64,000 bases of DNA from Clostridium_AW malenominatum. Its GTDB lineage: Bacteria > Bacillota > Clostridia > Clostridiales > Clostridiaceae. This document shows, one piece after another, positions 1 to 8,095 of the stretch (position 1 is its first letter; each line of letters begins with the position of its first letter). The position numbers were made by a program, and so were the translations under genes. The notes under the pieces were generated by a model. The model saw only the letters and a program-made list of their open reading frames with translations. It was not told the DNA's origin and ran no database searches. Location of the stretch: assembly GCF_039521365.1 (NCBI RefSeq), contig NZ_BAAACF010000003.1, positions 434,001 through 498,000 of the forward strand, read 5' to 3'.

Positions 1-1383
1 ACCGCATTCCCATATTGGAAGAGGTGTTCCCCAATACCTATCTCTTGAAACGGCCCAATCTATAAGGTTTTCTAAAAACTTACCAAACCTTCCCGTTCTT
101 ACATTATCTGGATACCAATTAATTTTATTATTATTTTCTATCAATTTATCTTTTAAAGATGTCATTCTAACAAACCAACTATCTTTTGGATAGTATAGTA
201 ACGGTGTATCACATCTCCAGCAATGAGGATAGGAGTGAGTAAATCTTTCTGATTTATATAACTTTCCACTTTCCTTTAAGCATTCAATTATTTTTGGGTC
301 TGCTTTTTTTACAAAAATTCCTGCCCATGGCTCTACACAATCAATAAATTTCCCTTCCCCATCAACTAGGTTCATAAAAGGCAGATTATGCTTTTTGCAA
401 ACAACACTATCATCTTCACCATAAGCTGGTGCTAAGTGAACTACTCCTGTACCATCACTTAGTGTAACGAAATCACCATGAACTACATAGAAGGCTTTTT
501 CTTCAGGTGTGTAGAAATTAAATAGTTGCTCGTATTCAAGTCCTAAGATTTCTTCTCCCTTAAATTCCTTAACAACTTCATATTCTCCCTCTAACACTTT
601 AAGAAGATCCTTTGCCAATATCAAATGCTCTTCATTATTAATCACTTCTACATAAGTGAAGTTTTTGTTTATTCCTAAAGCTACGTTGCTTGGTAATGTC
701 CAAGGAGTTGTTGTCCACGCTAGTATATACTTGTTGTCTTCTCCTCTAACTCTAAATTTAACAAAAGCTGTTCCTTCGTTTACATCTTTGTATCCCTGTG
801 CCACTTCATGGGAAGATAGGCTAGTTCCGCATCTTGGGCAATAAGGCATAACTTTATGTCCTTTATACAGCAAATCTTTATCCCACATTTGTTTTAATGC
901 CCACCATACTGATTCTATATAGTTATTATGGTAGGTAACATAAGGATTATCCATGTCTACCCAGAAAGCTAGTTTTTCTGACATGTCTTTCCACATATTA
1001 GAATAAGTAAATACAGAGTCCTTACATTCACCTATAAATTTTTCGACTCCATAATTTTCAATTTCCTGTTTACCTGAAATTCCTAACTTCTTTTCAATTT
1101 CAAGTTCTACTGGAAGACCATGAGTATCCCACCCTGCTTTTCTTAATACTCTATATCCCCTCATTACTTTATACCTTGGTACTAAGTCTTTTATAACTCT
1201 TGTCAACACGTGACCTACGTGTGGCTTTCCATTAGCAGTTGGTGGTCCATCATAGAAAGTAAAAAATTCTCCTTCTTTGTTTAAGTCGAAGTTCTTTTCT
1301 ACTATTTTATTATCTGTCCACTTGTTCAATGTATCTCTTTCCATTTGCACAAAGCTTCTACTGTTATCTATTTTCTTATACAT
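1..1383 (-). CDS. ileS: Isoleucyl-tRNA synthetase, N-terminal part (gene runs off the left edge)
   Basis: Charges tRNA-Ile with isoleucine in the cytoplasm. About 460 N-terminal residues are inside the window. The class I signature appears near residue 50 as GPPTANGKPHVGH, followed by WDTHGLPVE, and the editing-domain region contains ILAWTTTPWTLPSN. The ATG at 1381-1383 is preceded by a good AGGAGG-type ribosome site and follows a T-box leader that ends about 75 bases upstream. The sequence style resembles the long clostridial IleS. The KMSKS motif and C-terminal zinc region lie outside the window. The open frame is complete to base 1, with no sign of damage. Identity is secure; the full length is unknown. 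Confidence 0.96.
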   Translation of the reverse strand, partial: MYKKIDNSRSFVQMERDTLNKWTDNKIVEKNFDLNKEGEFFTFYDGPPTANGKPHVGHVLTRVIKDLVPRYKVMRGYRVLRKAGWDTHGLPVELEIEKKLGISGKQEIENYGVEKFIGECKDSVFTYSNMWKDMSEKLAFWVDMDNPYVTYHNNYIESVWWALKQMWDKDLLYKGHKVMPYCPRCGTSLSSHEVAQGYKDVNEGTAFVKFRVRGEDNKYILAWTTTPWTLPSNVALGINKNFTYVEVINNEEHLILAKDLLKVLEGEYEVVKEFKGEEILGLEYEQLFNFYTPEEKAFYVVHGDFVTLSDGTGVVHLAPAYGEDDSVVCKKHNLPFMNLVDGEGKFIDCVEPWAGIFVKKADPKIIECLKESGKLYKSERFTHSYPHCWRCDTPLLYYPKDSWFVRMTSLKDKLIENNNKINWYPDNVRTGRFGKFLENLIDWAVSRDRYWGTPLPIWECG

Positions 1384-1458
1384 CTGAGAATCCCTCCTAT
1401 TATATTAATTCTTGTCATAACTCATGTATTGTAAACAAATTATTTTACCAAAACAAAA

Positions 1459-1698
1459 AACTTCGCCCTTAATAGGACGAAGTTATAATTCCGCTATACC
1501 ACCTATGGTAAATAAATTTCAAGCACACATATACTCTAGCCTTTAACGCAGGACTACGGACAAACCTACTATAACTTCAGTTCCCAACTCCAAGGTGATT
1601 TTCCTTAAAACTTAACCTGTGGATTTTCACCAAACACCACTCTCTTTCAAGCCAGGGATTTAAGTACTTTTCCTCTTCATAGCCTTTAATATCAATTA
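1459..1698 (-). ncRNA. T-box leader of ileS
   Basis: On the minus strand a leader of about 240 nt lies between a promoter and ileS. It shows the Stem I GAAGAGGA-type motif, an AGAGAG bulge region, a T-box core reading GGTGGTATAGCGG (near 1491-1503), and a terminator hairpin (arms at 1459-1465 and 1478-1484, AACTTCG/CGAAGTT) followed by a T-rich run. Uncharged tRNA should stabilise the antiterminator and let ileS be read. I could not place an AUC specifier codon with certainty: the stretch after the GAAC motif reads UGAAGUUAUAG, so the specifier position needs a covariance-model alignment. Confidence 0.88.
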
Positions 1699-1704
1699 TC
1701 CTTT

Positions 1705-1733
1705 ATTATATTATAATAATTTTTTATTGTCAA
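1705..1733 (-). promoter_or_regulatory. Sigma-A type promoter of the ileS T-box leader
   Basis: On the minus strand TTGACA (1728-1733) and TATAAT (1705-1710) are separated by exactly 17 bases. This places the transcript start near 1698, just before the T-box Stem I. Confidence 0.8.
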
Positions 1734-1751
1734 TTTATTTTACACAGATTC

Positions 1752-3533
1752 CTACAATCCTAAAGACTTTAATATACCGCTTGCAATCCCCTCCGCTGCT
1801 TTCTTTTGGAAGTTAGGATCCTTTAGGTTTTTCTCTCCATTAGGATTGCTTATAAATTCTAATTCTACTAAAACTGCTGGTGGATCTGTATATTTTAATA
1901 CATAGAATCCTGCCGGTTTAATCTTTCTATCCACTGTTCCTAGCTTGCTTATTAATTGACTTTGAATATTCTGTGCCAATGCTTTACCTGCTACACTTTC
2001 ACTATCATAATAAGTTTCTGTTCCATTGGCTGTTGGATTGTTTTTTATGGAGTTGCAGTGAATGGACACATAGTAATTTGCATTTACACTATTCGCTATT
2101 TCAGTTCTTTTTTTCAAGTCCTCTTTCTCATTTGACGGCCAAGAAACATTGTCACTTGTCCTAGTATAAACTACTTTTACCCCATTCTTTAAAAGTATAT
2201 TTCCTACTTCTATACCTACTGGTAAAGCCACATCCTTTTCTCTAAGTCCATTAGCTCCTATGGCTCCTGGGTCATATCCTCCGTGGCCTGGGTCAATTAC
2301 AACTACAAATCTGCTATCACCCTTCATGGTTACTAGTAAAGTTAAATAAACTTTTCCCTTGTAACCTGCTACTGTTCCTATATAACTATAGGTTCCTGCT
2401 TTCGTTGTATCTACAGAAGTATTATCCCAAGTTACTGGAGCCTCTATAACATCTCCTCCATTTGTCATAGCCTTTATCTTTTCAGGAAGATCATATAAGT
2501 CTCCTTCTGCTACTGTTGATATTATATCTTCTACTGAAACTAATCTACTTTCATTGCCACTAAGGTCTTCTGTTTCTTTAAACTTTATTATTCCTCCCGC
2601 TATAGATTCAGCAAACTTATCTTGCATTTCAGGGCTACTAATTATTAATTCTTCTTGAGGATTATTTAAAAAACCTACAAAAAGCTTTGCAATAGGAATG
2701 TTTACAGCGCTTCCTTCAACAAAGTTACTAGTTTTAACTCCCCTACTTTTCATATCTACAGTAGTTTCAACTTTTTGCTGAATATTCTCTGCTAGAGTTT
2801 GACCTAGAGCATCTCCTGTTAAATAATATGTTTCAACTCCCGTAGCTTCATTATTGCCAGCTATATTTGTATGTACGCTTACTGCAAAATAATTATAATC
2901 TTCATTATTAATTATACTAAAACGTGAAGTCATGTCATCCTTACTCCAAGTTATACTATCATCTGTTCTAGTATAAATAACTTTAATTCCGCTTCTTTCT
3001 AATATAGCTCCCGCTTTTAATACTATGTTTAAAGCTATATCCTTTTCCATGTTGCCATTAGGACCTGTAATTCCAATATCACTGCCGCCATGACCTGCGT
3101 CTAGCACTACAGCAAATTCCTTGTTTGTTACTTCTTCACTTTTAATTGTAAACTTCATCCTAGCAGGACTCCCCAAAGATTTCCCAGAAGTCTTTTTCAC
3201 ATTTTCAGTTATTATTAAATAATAACTTTTCCCTTTTTCATACTTTCCCCCATTTTTAACCGATACCGTCACTCCCTTAAGATCTGAGGAAAGTACAACA
3301 TCTACAGGAATGGTTTGTCCATTTTCATTTGTTACATAAATATTATTATTTATAGTAGCTTTGTCCAATTCATTATTGAATCTAATTGTCCAAACCTTGT
3401 TCTCCTCTACACTTTGCTTAGAACTCCAATCTTGAAAGTTAGAACTAGCCTTAACAGAGTTTATTCCCCCTAATTTTACCACCATAAATAATAGCATTGT
3501 GATTATAAAAGCTACCTTAAACCCTTTTCTCAA
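1752..3533 (-). CDS. Secreted N-acetylmuramoyl-L-alanine amidase with two Amidase_3 domains
   Basis: A 593-residue exported wall hydrolase. It has a signal peptide (1-29), an SbsA-type Ig domain (about 31-131), Amidase_3 domain 1 (about 140-320), a Big_4-like Ig domain (about 331-402) and Amidase_3 domain 2 (about 408-592). Both amidase domains keep the zinc ligands: AGHGG H148, E163 and SVH H221 in the first, and PGHGG with EKD and SIH in the second. Only domain 2 keeps the catalytic glutamate, in VLVELEF (E557). The matching place in domain 1 reads AKLFVGF, so domain 1 is probably catalytically weak or dead. The start codon is TTG with GAGGGG seven bases upstream. It lies alone, downstream of the convergent-free 3' end of the NhaC operon. 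Confidence 0.9.
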   Translation of the reverse strand: MRKGFKVAFIITMLLFMVVKLGGINSVKASSNFQDWSSKQSVEENKVWTIRFNNELDKATINNNIYVTNENGQTIPVDVVLSSDLKGVTVSVKNGGKYEKGKSYYLIITENVKKTSGKSLGSPARMKFTIKSEEVTNKEFAVVLDAGHGGSDIGITGPNGNMEKDIALNIVLKAGAILERSGIKVIYTRTDDSITWSKDDMTSRFSIINNEDYNYFAVSVHTNIAGNNEATGVETYYLTGDALGQTLAENIQQKVETTVDMKSRGVKTSNFVEGSAVNIPIAKLFVGFLNNPQEELIISSPEMQDKFAESIAGGIIKFKETEDLSGNESRLVSVEDIISTVAEGDLYDLPEKIKAMTNGGDVIEAPVTWDNTSVDTTKAGTYSYIGTVAGYKGKVYLTLLVTMKGDSRFVVVIDPGHGGYDPGAIGANGLREKDVALPVGIEVGNILLKNGVKVVYTRTSDNVSWPSNEKEDLKKRTEIANSVNANYYVSIHCNSIKNNPTANGTETYYDSESVAGKALAQNIQSQLISKLGTVDRKIKPAGFYVLKYTDPPAVLVELEFISNPNGEKNLKDPNFQKKAAEGIASGILKSLGL

Positions 3534-3631
3534 AAAACCACCCCTCTTTGTAATATCATCTGTTAATACGATTAATTCTTAAGTTTGTTACACATATATC
3601 TATTATAATATAAATTTCTATAATTTTCATT

Positions 3632-4975
3632 CTAATCTATAGTATATTTTAAAATATTATTATACTTCTTCCCTTGAATTAATAAATAAATCATGTTAAA
3701 TAATGGAATAACATATAGATAAAATGAGTAAATAATTGCCTTAGGTCCAACCCCTAAGGTAGCTAATGGCACAAGGAGTGCAATATTCCATGGTATAAAA
3801 GAAGATATTACTATAGCTGTGTTTTCTAAATCCGAGGCTAATTCATATTTGTCTATACCATTCTTTTCATAAGCGTCCTTTAAAAGCATATGAGTAAGTA
3901 TTACCGCAAGGGTTTGACTACATCCAAAGGCTGCGGTGAAAAAACTTGTCACAATAGCAGCAAAAAATAAACCGCTTCTAGTTTTGGCCTTATCTATAAA
4001 TTTATCTATATATTTTAGCATACTGGTTTCCTCAAAAATCCCTGCAAAGGCTGAAGATATAAATACAACTAAAGAACTCTTTAGCATAGATACAACCCCT
4101 CCACCCTTAATAATATTTTTTAAAGGATTGTCTCCTTCCATTGAATATCCTAAAAACACATATTTAAAAGAACTTATAAATCCATTATCTTGAACTAAAG
4201 CACTTATAAACAATGCTACAATTATGCTAATCAAAATAGAAGTTTTAACATTAACTTTTAAAAAAGATAGTACTAAAATTACAATAGCTGGAACAAGAGC
4301 TACGATTCCTATTTGGAAAGAATTACTTATATCTGCTATAATACTACTTTGTGTAGCACTTAGTGGATATTTATTTGATAAAATAGTGTAAATGATTATT
4401 GAAAGAATAAAAGGTACCATTGATGTCTTGAACATTTTCTTTATATTTGTATAAAGTTCTGTATCTGTTAAAGTAGCAACTAAATTAGCACTAGATGACA
4501 TAGGAGAACACCTATCTCCAAAATAAATTCCTGCTATTATAGCTCCTGATGTAGCTACTAAGTTTGCTCCTCCCCCTCTAGCCACTACAATCAGTGCAAT
4601 ACCTGCAGTACTAACAGTTCCAAAAGATGTTCCTATAAGAAAAGATACTAAAGAGCTGATTAAAAAAGCTGATAATATAAATAAATTAGGCTTTAAAAAT
4701 TTCATGCCATAATAAACCATTGCTGGCACAGTTCCCGACGCCATCCATATACCTGTAATTCCACCTATTAATACAAATATCTTGATTACTATAAAAGCCT
4801 TTTTACCGCCTTTATAGGCCATAGCTAGTAATTCTCTAATTTTAAAGCCTTTTCTCATGCCTACAATAATAAATAAAATTATTCCTAAGGTAAGAGGATA
4901 CCCTATATATATTCCCTTATATACTCCAAAAAGTAACATTACAAAGGTAACTATAAATGCAAAAGCTACATCCAA
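3632..4975 (-). CDS. NhaC-family Na+/H+ (or substrate/Na+) antiporter
   Basis: A polytopic membrane protein of about 447 residues with roughly 10-12 hydrophobic segments. It contains the GTSFGTVSTAGIA and GIYFGDRCSPMSSSANL motifs typical of the NhaC/IT superfamily, which includes Na+/H+ and malate/lactate antiporters. I place the start at TTG 4973-4975: AGGTG lies six bases upstream, and the resulting N-terminus (DVAFAFIVTF) aligns without gaps with the paralogue at 55559. A GTG at 4982-4984 is the alternative. It directly follows the DUF3870 gene, so the two are co-transcribed. The transported solute cannot be told from sequence. Confidence 0.85.
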   Translation of the reverse strand: MDVAFAFIVTFVMLLFGVYKGIYIGYPLTLGIILFIIVGMRKGFKIRELLAMAYKGGKKAFIVIKIFVLIGGITGIWMASGTVPAMVYYGMKFLKPNLFILSAFLISSLVSFLIGTSFGTVSTAGIALIVVARGGGANLVATSGAIIAGIYFGDRCSPMSSSANLVATLTDTELYTNIKKMFKTSMVPFILSIIIYTILSNKYPLSATQSSIIADISNSFQIGIVALVPAIVILVLSFLKVNVKTSILISIIVALFISALVQDNGFISSFKYVFLGYSMEGDNPLKNIIKGGGVVSMLKSSLVVFISSAFAGIFEETSMLKYIDKFIDKAKTRSGLFFAAIVTSFFTAAFGCSQTLAVILTHMLLKDAYEKNGIDKYELASDLENTAIVISSFIPWNIALLVPLATLGVGPKAIIYSFYLYVIPLFNMIYLLIQGKKYNNILKYTID

Positions 4976-4984
4976 TAAAAACAC

Positions 4985-5311
4985 CTACCTCTTCTTCATT
5001 TCTATTAAGAACTTATTATGCACTTCCCTTAATGCCACTATTAGCGCCTTTTGCGCTGTTCCAAAAAATCTATTATTTATCTCATTAATCATTTCATCTA
5101 ATTCTTTTACTATACTGTACCCTATAAGCATAGATTTAATAAAATCTGTGGTCATACTGCTAATAGCATTAGAGGTTACATCTATTATTTCTCCTGTGTC
5201 TTTATTTATTATCATCCCCAAGAAAAAGCCATTGTACATCACCGTTATTGGGTCTGTGCTATTTGCTCTAGATACTCCTGTAATATATATGGTATTTTTT
5301 TCATACTTCAT
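4985..5311 (-). CDS. DUF3870-family small protein
   Basis: A soluble protein of 108 residues with the pattern IYITGVSRANSTDPIT near the start and IDVTSNAISSMT in the middle, which I recognise as the DUF3870 family of unknown function. I chose ATG 5309-5311 because GAGGAGT lies a few bases upstream; a longer reading frame upstream has no ribosome site. Its stop codon abuts the NhaC-type gene, so it is the promoter-proximal gene of that two-gene unit. DUF3870 proteins are often found beside metabolite transport or degradation genes (family knowledge), so a role tied to the transported solute is an inference. Confidence 0.75.
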   Translation of the reverse strand: MKYEKNTIYITGVSRANSTDPITVMYNGFFLGMIINKDTGEIIDVTSNAISSMTTDFIKSMLIGYSIVKELDEMINEINNRFFGTAQKALIVALREVHNKFLIEMKKR

Positions 5312-5407
5312 GTGATACCACTCCTCATAAAATTTAACTATTACACTGTTCCTAATTAAATTATACAACAATTTTAATAAAATATGGGCAGTAATTTAAT
5401 TATATCA

Positions 5408-5449
5408 AAAATTCAGACTGTTAATTTTAATATTAACAGTCTGAATTTT
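5408..5449. terminator. Bidirectional intrinsic terminator
   Basis: Perfect 18-bp inverted repeat (5408-5425 and 5432-5449) with a six-base loop and A/T tracts on both flanks. It sits directly after the 3' end of murI (minus strand). Confidence 0.85.
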
Positions 5450-5462
5450 CAACCTTTAATTA

Positions 5463-6248
5463 TTAATCATTATATTGTATTATCGCCTCTGGCAATTCTA
5501 AATTTAACATGTCCATAATTACATGATATTTTTCTTCATCTCCCGAGGTATAAACCTTAAATATCTTCCCCTTTTCTTCTTTTATTAAATCTTTTTCTTC
5601 TAAATAATTTTTAATAGCATCTGCTTGTTGGAAGGCAGGATTTATGAAGTTTATTTCTGGATAACATTCCTCAAATATATCTTTTACTATAGGGTAGTGA
5701 GTACATCCAAGTATTACTGTGTCCACTTTTTCACTTTCCAAAATACTATCAATGTGGATTTTTACTATATCCTTTACCTCTGCCCTATCTATTTTTCCGC
5801 TATCTACAATAGCAGCAAGCTCTCCAGAGCCTTTTCCATAGACCTTAATATCTCCAAGCATTTTATCATAATATCCACTATTTACAGTAAAATTAGTAGC
5901 TATAAGTCCAACTTTTTCCTTCCTTAACGTATTTTTAATGTTGTCCACAACTGGATCAATAACCTTTATTATTTTAACATCATAGTCTCCACTTATCTGA
6001 TCTATGATTGTAGAAATTGTATTGCATGCCACTCCGATAACCTTTACATTTTGAGTGATTAAAAACTCAATCATTCTTCTTGTAAGACTTACAATTTCTT
6101 CTTCACTTTTATTTCCATAAGGTACATTTTTATTATCACCAAAATATAATATATTTTCCTTTGGCAACAATAGTTGAAGTTCTTTTACCGTGGTAAGTCC
6201 TCCTACCCCTGAATCTAGTACTCCTATTGGACTATTTTTTGTCATCAT
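5463..6248 (-). CDS. murI: Glutamate racemase
   Basis: Interconverts L- and D-glutamate in the cytoplasm, supplying D-Glu for peptidoglycan. At 261 residues it has the usual length. GVLDSGVGGLT (residues 9-19), GVACNTIS with catalytic Cys75, and ILGCTHYPI with catalytic Cys182 are all present. The start has a GGGAGG site nine bases upstream; two adjacent ATGs are possible. It is transcribed alone from a clear promoter at 6396-6424, behind a leader that contains a terminator-like hairpin, and ends at the strong hairpin at 5408-5449. Confidence 0.96.
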   Translation of the reverse strand: MMTKNSPIGVLDSGVGGLTTVKELQLLLPKENILYFGDNKNVPYGNKSEEEIVSLTRRMIEFLITQNVKVIGVACNTISTIIDQISGDYDVKIIKVIDPVVDNIKNTLRKEKVGLIATNFTVNSGYYDKMLGDIKVYGKGSGELAAIVDSGKIDRAEVKDIVKIHIDSILESEKVDTVILGCTHYPIVKDIFEECYPEINFINPAFQQADAIKNYLEEKDLIKEEKGKIFKVYTSGDEEKYHVIMDMLNLELPEAIIQYND

Positions 6249-6274
6249 AATAAATTACCTCCCCCAAAAAATTA

Positions 6275-6308
6275 AAGCCGGTTCTCCCCTAGAGGAGAAA
6301 ACCGGCTT
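6275..6308 (-). terminator. Terminator-like hairpin inside the murI leader
   Basis: Stem AAGCCGGTT/AACCGGCTT with an inner CTCC/GGAG extension. On the minus strand a U-rich tail follows (TTTAATTTTTT). It lies between the murI promoter and its ribosome site, where a terminator would act as an attenuator. No known riboswitch consensus was recognised in the roughly 80 nt before it. Confidence 0.6.
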
Positions 6309-6395
6309 CATTATATTTTTATATACAAAATTTACATACATGTCTTGCATACTAACATAACGAACGGTGTATATTAAATTGATTTTTCTAAAAAT

Positions 6396-6424
6396 ATTCT
6401 ATCAAATCCTCTTTCAGTTGTCAA
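6396..6424 (-). promoter_or_regulatory. Promoter of murI
   Basis: TTGACA (6419-6424) and TAGAAT (6396-6401) on the minus strand with a 17-base spacer. Predicted start near 6389, giving a leader of about 140 nt. Confidence 0.75.
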
Positions 6425-6446
6425 TATTTTTGGAATATTTATTATA

Positions 6447-6455
6447 TGTTATAAT
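6447..6455 (+). promoter_or_regulatory. Extended -10 element for the metallo-hydrolase gene
   Basis: TG at 6447-6448, one base, then TATAAT (6450-6455), about 38 bases before the ATG at 6493. The -35 is poor (TTGGAA at short spacing). Confidence 0.5.
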
Positions 6456-6492
6456 TATATGTACATACTACTATTGAAAGGAGAGGAAAAAA

Positions 6493-7137
6493 ATGATTAT
6501 TACGTGGCTCGGTCATTCTTCTTTTTTACTTGAGGATTCTAATGGCTTTAAAATTTTAACAGATCCCTTTGATACCTCTATAGGTTATGAAGTTTTTAAG
6601 GGGGAAGTGGATGTGGTAACCATAAGTCACGGACATTTCGACCATAATTATAAAGCTAATATTAATTCAGAAAAAACTAGAATAATAGAAGATGTTGGTT
6701 CTTTTAGTGTAGAAAGTGTACGGATAAACGGAACACACTCTTTTCATGATAATGCTCAAGGAACAAAAAGAGGAAATAATATAATTTACACCATTGAAAT
6801 GGAAGGCTTAAAACTTTGCCATTTAGGTGATTTGGGTCATATTTTATCTCAGGATCAATTGAATCAAATTGGAAATGTAGACATTTTACTTATACCTATA
6901 GGTGGAAACTATACTATAAACGCAAAAGAAGCTTATAAATTAACCAACATTATAAAAAGCAATATTGTTATCCCTATGCACTATAAAACTCCAGACTTAT
7001 CCTTTCCTCTAGACGGATTAGAATACTTTATAAAATATATGAAAAAAGCTGAAGGAATAAAGGGAACTTCCTTCTCTATATCTAAGGAGGATATAGAGAA
7101 TTTTGATGAAGATTTAATAATCTTAGACTACAAATAA
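6493..7137 (+). CDS. UlaG-like/UPF0173 metallo-beta-lactamase-fold hydrolase
   Basis: A soluble metal-dependent hydrolase of 214 residues. It begins ITWLGHSSFLL and carries the metal motif SHGHFDH (H46, H48, D50, H51), then HLGDLGH near residue 115, and IPMHYKT near 165. This is the compact UlaG/RomA-like branch of the fold. The substrate is unknown; relatives act on phosphodiesters or lactones. AAGGAGAGG precedes the ATG. It is a single-gene unit, ended by the hairpin shared with arsR. Confidence 0.85.
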   Translation: MIITWLGHSSFLLEDSNGFKILTDPFDTSIGYEVFKGEVDVVTISHGHFDHNYKANINSEKTRIIEDVGSFSVESVRINGTHSFHDNAQGTKRGNNIIYTIEMEGLKLCHLGDLGHILSQDQLNQIGNVDILLIPIGGNYTINAKEAYKLTNIIKSNIVIPMHYKTPDLSFPLDGLEYFIKYMKKAEGIKGTSFSISKEDIENFDEDLIILDYK

Positions 7138-7141
7138 AAAG

Positions 7142-7174
7142 CCTTAGTTTTGCGGCTATACAGCAAAACTAAGG
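7142..7174. terminator. Bidirectional terminator between the metallo-hydrolase gene and arsR
   Basis: Perfect 12-bp stem (7142-7153 with 7163-7174) and a nine-base loop, flanked by A-run and T-run, lying between two convergent genes. Confidence 0.85.
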
Positions 7175-7185
7175 TTTCTCATTTC

Positions 7186-7551
7186 TTAATTATGTTCAAT
7201 GTGTGTTAAACCAGCATTAAAAATTTCACCTATGTGCTCATCATCCAAGGAATAAAATACAATTTTCCCCTCTTTTCTAAACTTAACCAATCTAGCACTC
7301 TTTAAAATTCTAAGTTGATGGGAAATGGAAGACTGACTCATTCCAAGCACCTCTGCAATATCACAAACACATAATTCTCTTTTGGAAAGGGCATATATTA
7401 TTTTTATCCTAGTATAGTCCCCTAACACTTTAAATAAATCTGATAATTTAGTAAAAACTTCATTATGGAGCATATTGCTCTTTACACAATTTACACAATC
7501 ATTATGTATATCGCAACAACTACACACTTCAATTTCTTCAAGACTTTTCAT
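7186..7551 (-). CDS. ArsR/SmtB-family metal-sensing repressor
   Basis: A winged-helix repressor of 121 residues. The recognition helix region reads MSQSSISHQLRILKSA. Two kinds of metal site can be seen: an alpha3N type (N-terminal C10, C12, C13, C19, C22 with ELCVCD C61 and C63) like CadC, and an alpha5 type near the C-terminus (D104, H106, H117, H120) like SmtB/CzrA. It should sense a soft or borderline metal such as Zn, Cd or Pb; the exact metal is inferred. No metal efflux gene is adjacent; it sits just downstream of nrdG on the same strand with its own AGGTGG ribosome site. No operator palindrome was recognised. Confidence 0.85.
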   Translation of the reverse strand: MKSLEEIEVCSCCDIHNDCVNCVKSNMLHNEVFTKLSDLFKVLGDYTRIKIIYALSKRELCVCDIAEVLGMSQSSISHQLRILKSARLVKFRKEGKIVFYSLDDEHIGEIFNAGLTHIEHN

Positions 7552-7581
7552 TTTCCCACCACCTTTTAATGTATGCTACTA

Positions 7582-8094
7582 CTATATATTCTCAAATAAC
7601 ATTACTTCTTGAGATAATATACTAGCTTTGACATCTATTATTCTTTGGTTACTAGAACCTTTATATTTCAAGTTTTCTGAAGCCTTATCTTCTTCGAATT
7701 TTCCATCTACTAGAACATCAATATTATTTAGTAAATCTCTCCACCCTTTAAATTTATCCAAATAATCAATTATATATTCATAAGTATACCCTGTGTAACA
7801 CCATACATCAAGACCTTCATTTTTAATAAATCTAGCCAACTTCCCTAGATTTTCTGCCTGTTCAAAAGGTTCTCCTCCCGAGAGAGTAACTCCTCTTATC
7901 ACTGGTACATTGTTTTTTATTCTATCTAAAATATGTACTATAGGCACTTCTTCTCCATATCCAAAATCTTGCATAGCCTTATTATGGCAACCAATACAAT
8001 TATGATTACATCCTGCTACAAATAAAACCGCTCTAATTCCTGGCCCATTAGACAAGGAATTATCTAAAAATCCTGCCACTTGAAGTTTCGTCAC
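7582..8094 (-). CDS. nrdG: Anaerobic ribonucleotide reductase activating enzyme (radical SAM)
   Basis: Generates the glycyl radical on NrdD using S-adenosylmethionine and a [4Fe-4S] cluster. The CNHNCIGC signature (CxxxCxxC variant in VAGCNHNCIGCH) and the GGEPF motif are present. I prefer the GTG at 8092-8094, which follows AGGTGAG. An in-frame ATG at 8107-8109, inside the end of nrdD, lacks a ribosome site. With the GTG the protein has 170 residues, normal for NrdG. The start overlaps the nrdD stop closely, so translation is likely coupled. Confidence 0.93.
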   Translation of the reverse strand: MTKLQVAGFLDNSLSNGPGIRAVLFVAGCNHNCIGCHNKAMQDFGYGEEVPIVHILDRIKNNVPVIRGVTLSGGEPFEQAENLGKLARFIKNEGLDVWCYTGYTYEYIIDYLDKFKGWRDLLNNIDVLVDGKFEEDKASENLKYKGSSNQRIIDVKASILSQEVMLFENI

Positions 8095-8095
8095 A

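Noticed and set aside
4857..5315. Plus-strand frame of 152 codons across the NhaC and DUF3870 genes.
   Set aside because: Shadow frame with Ile/Lys/Ser-biased text, opposite to two well-supported genes.
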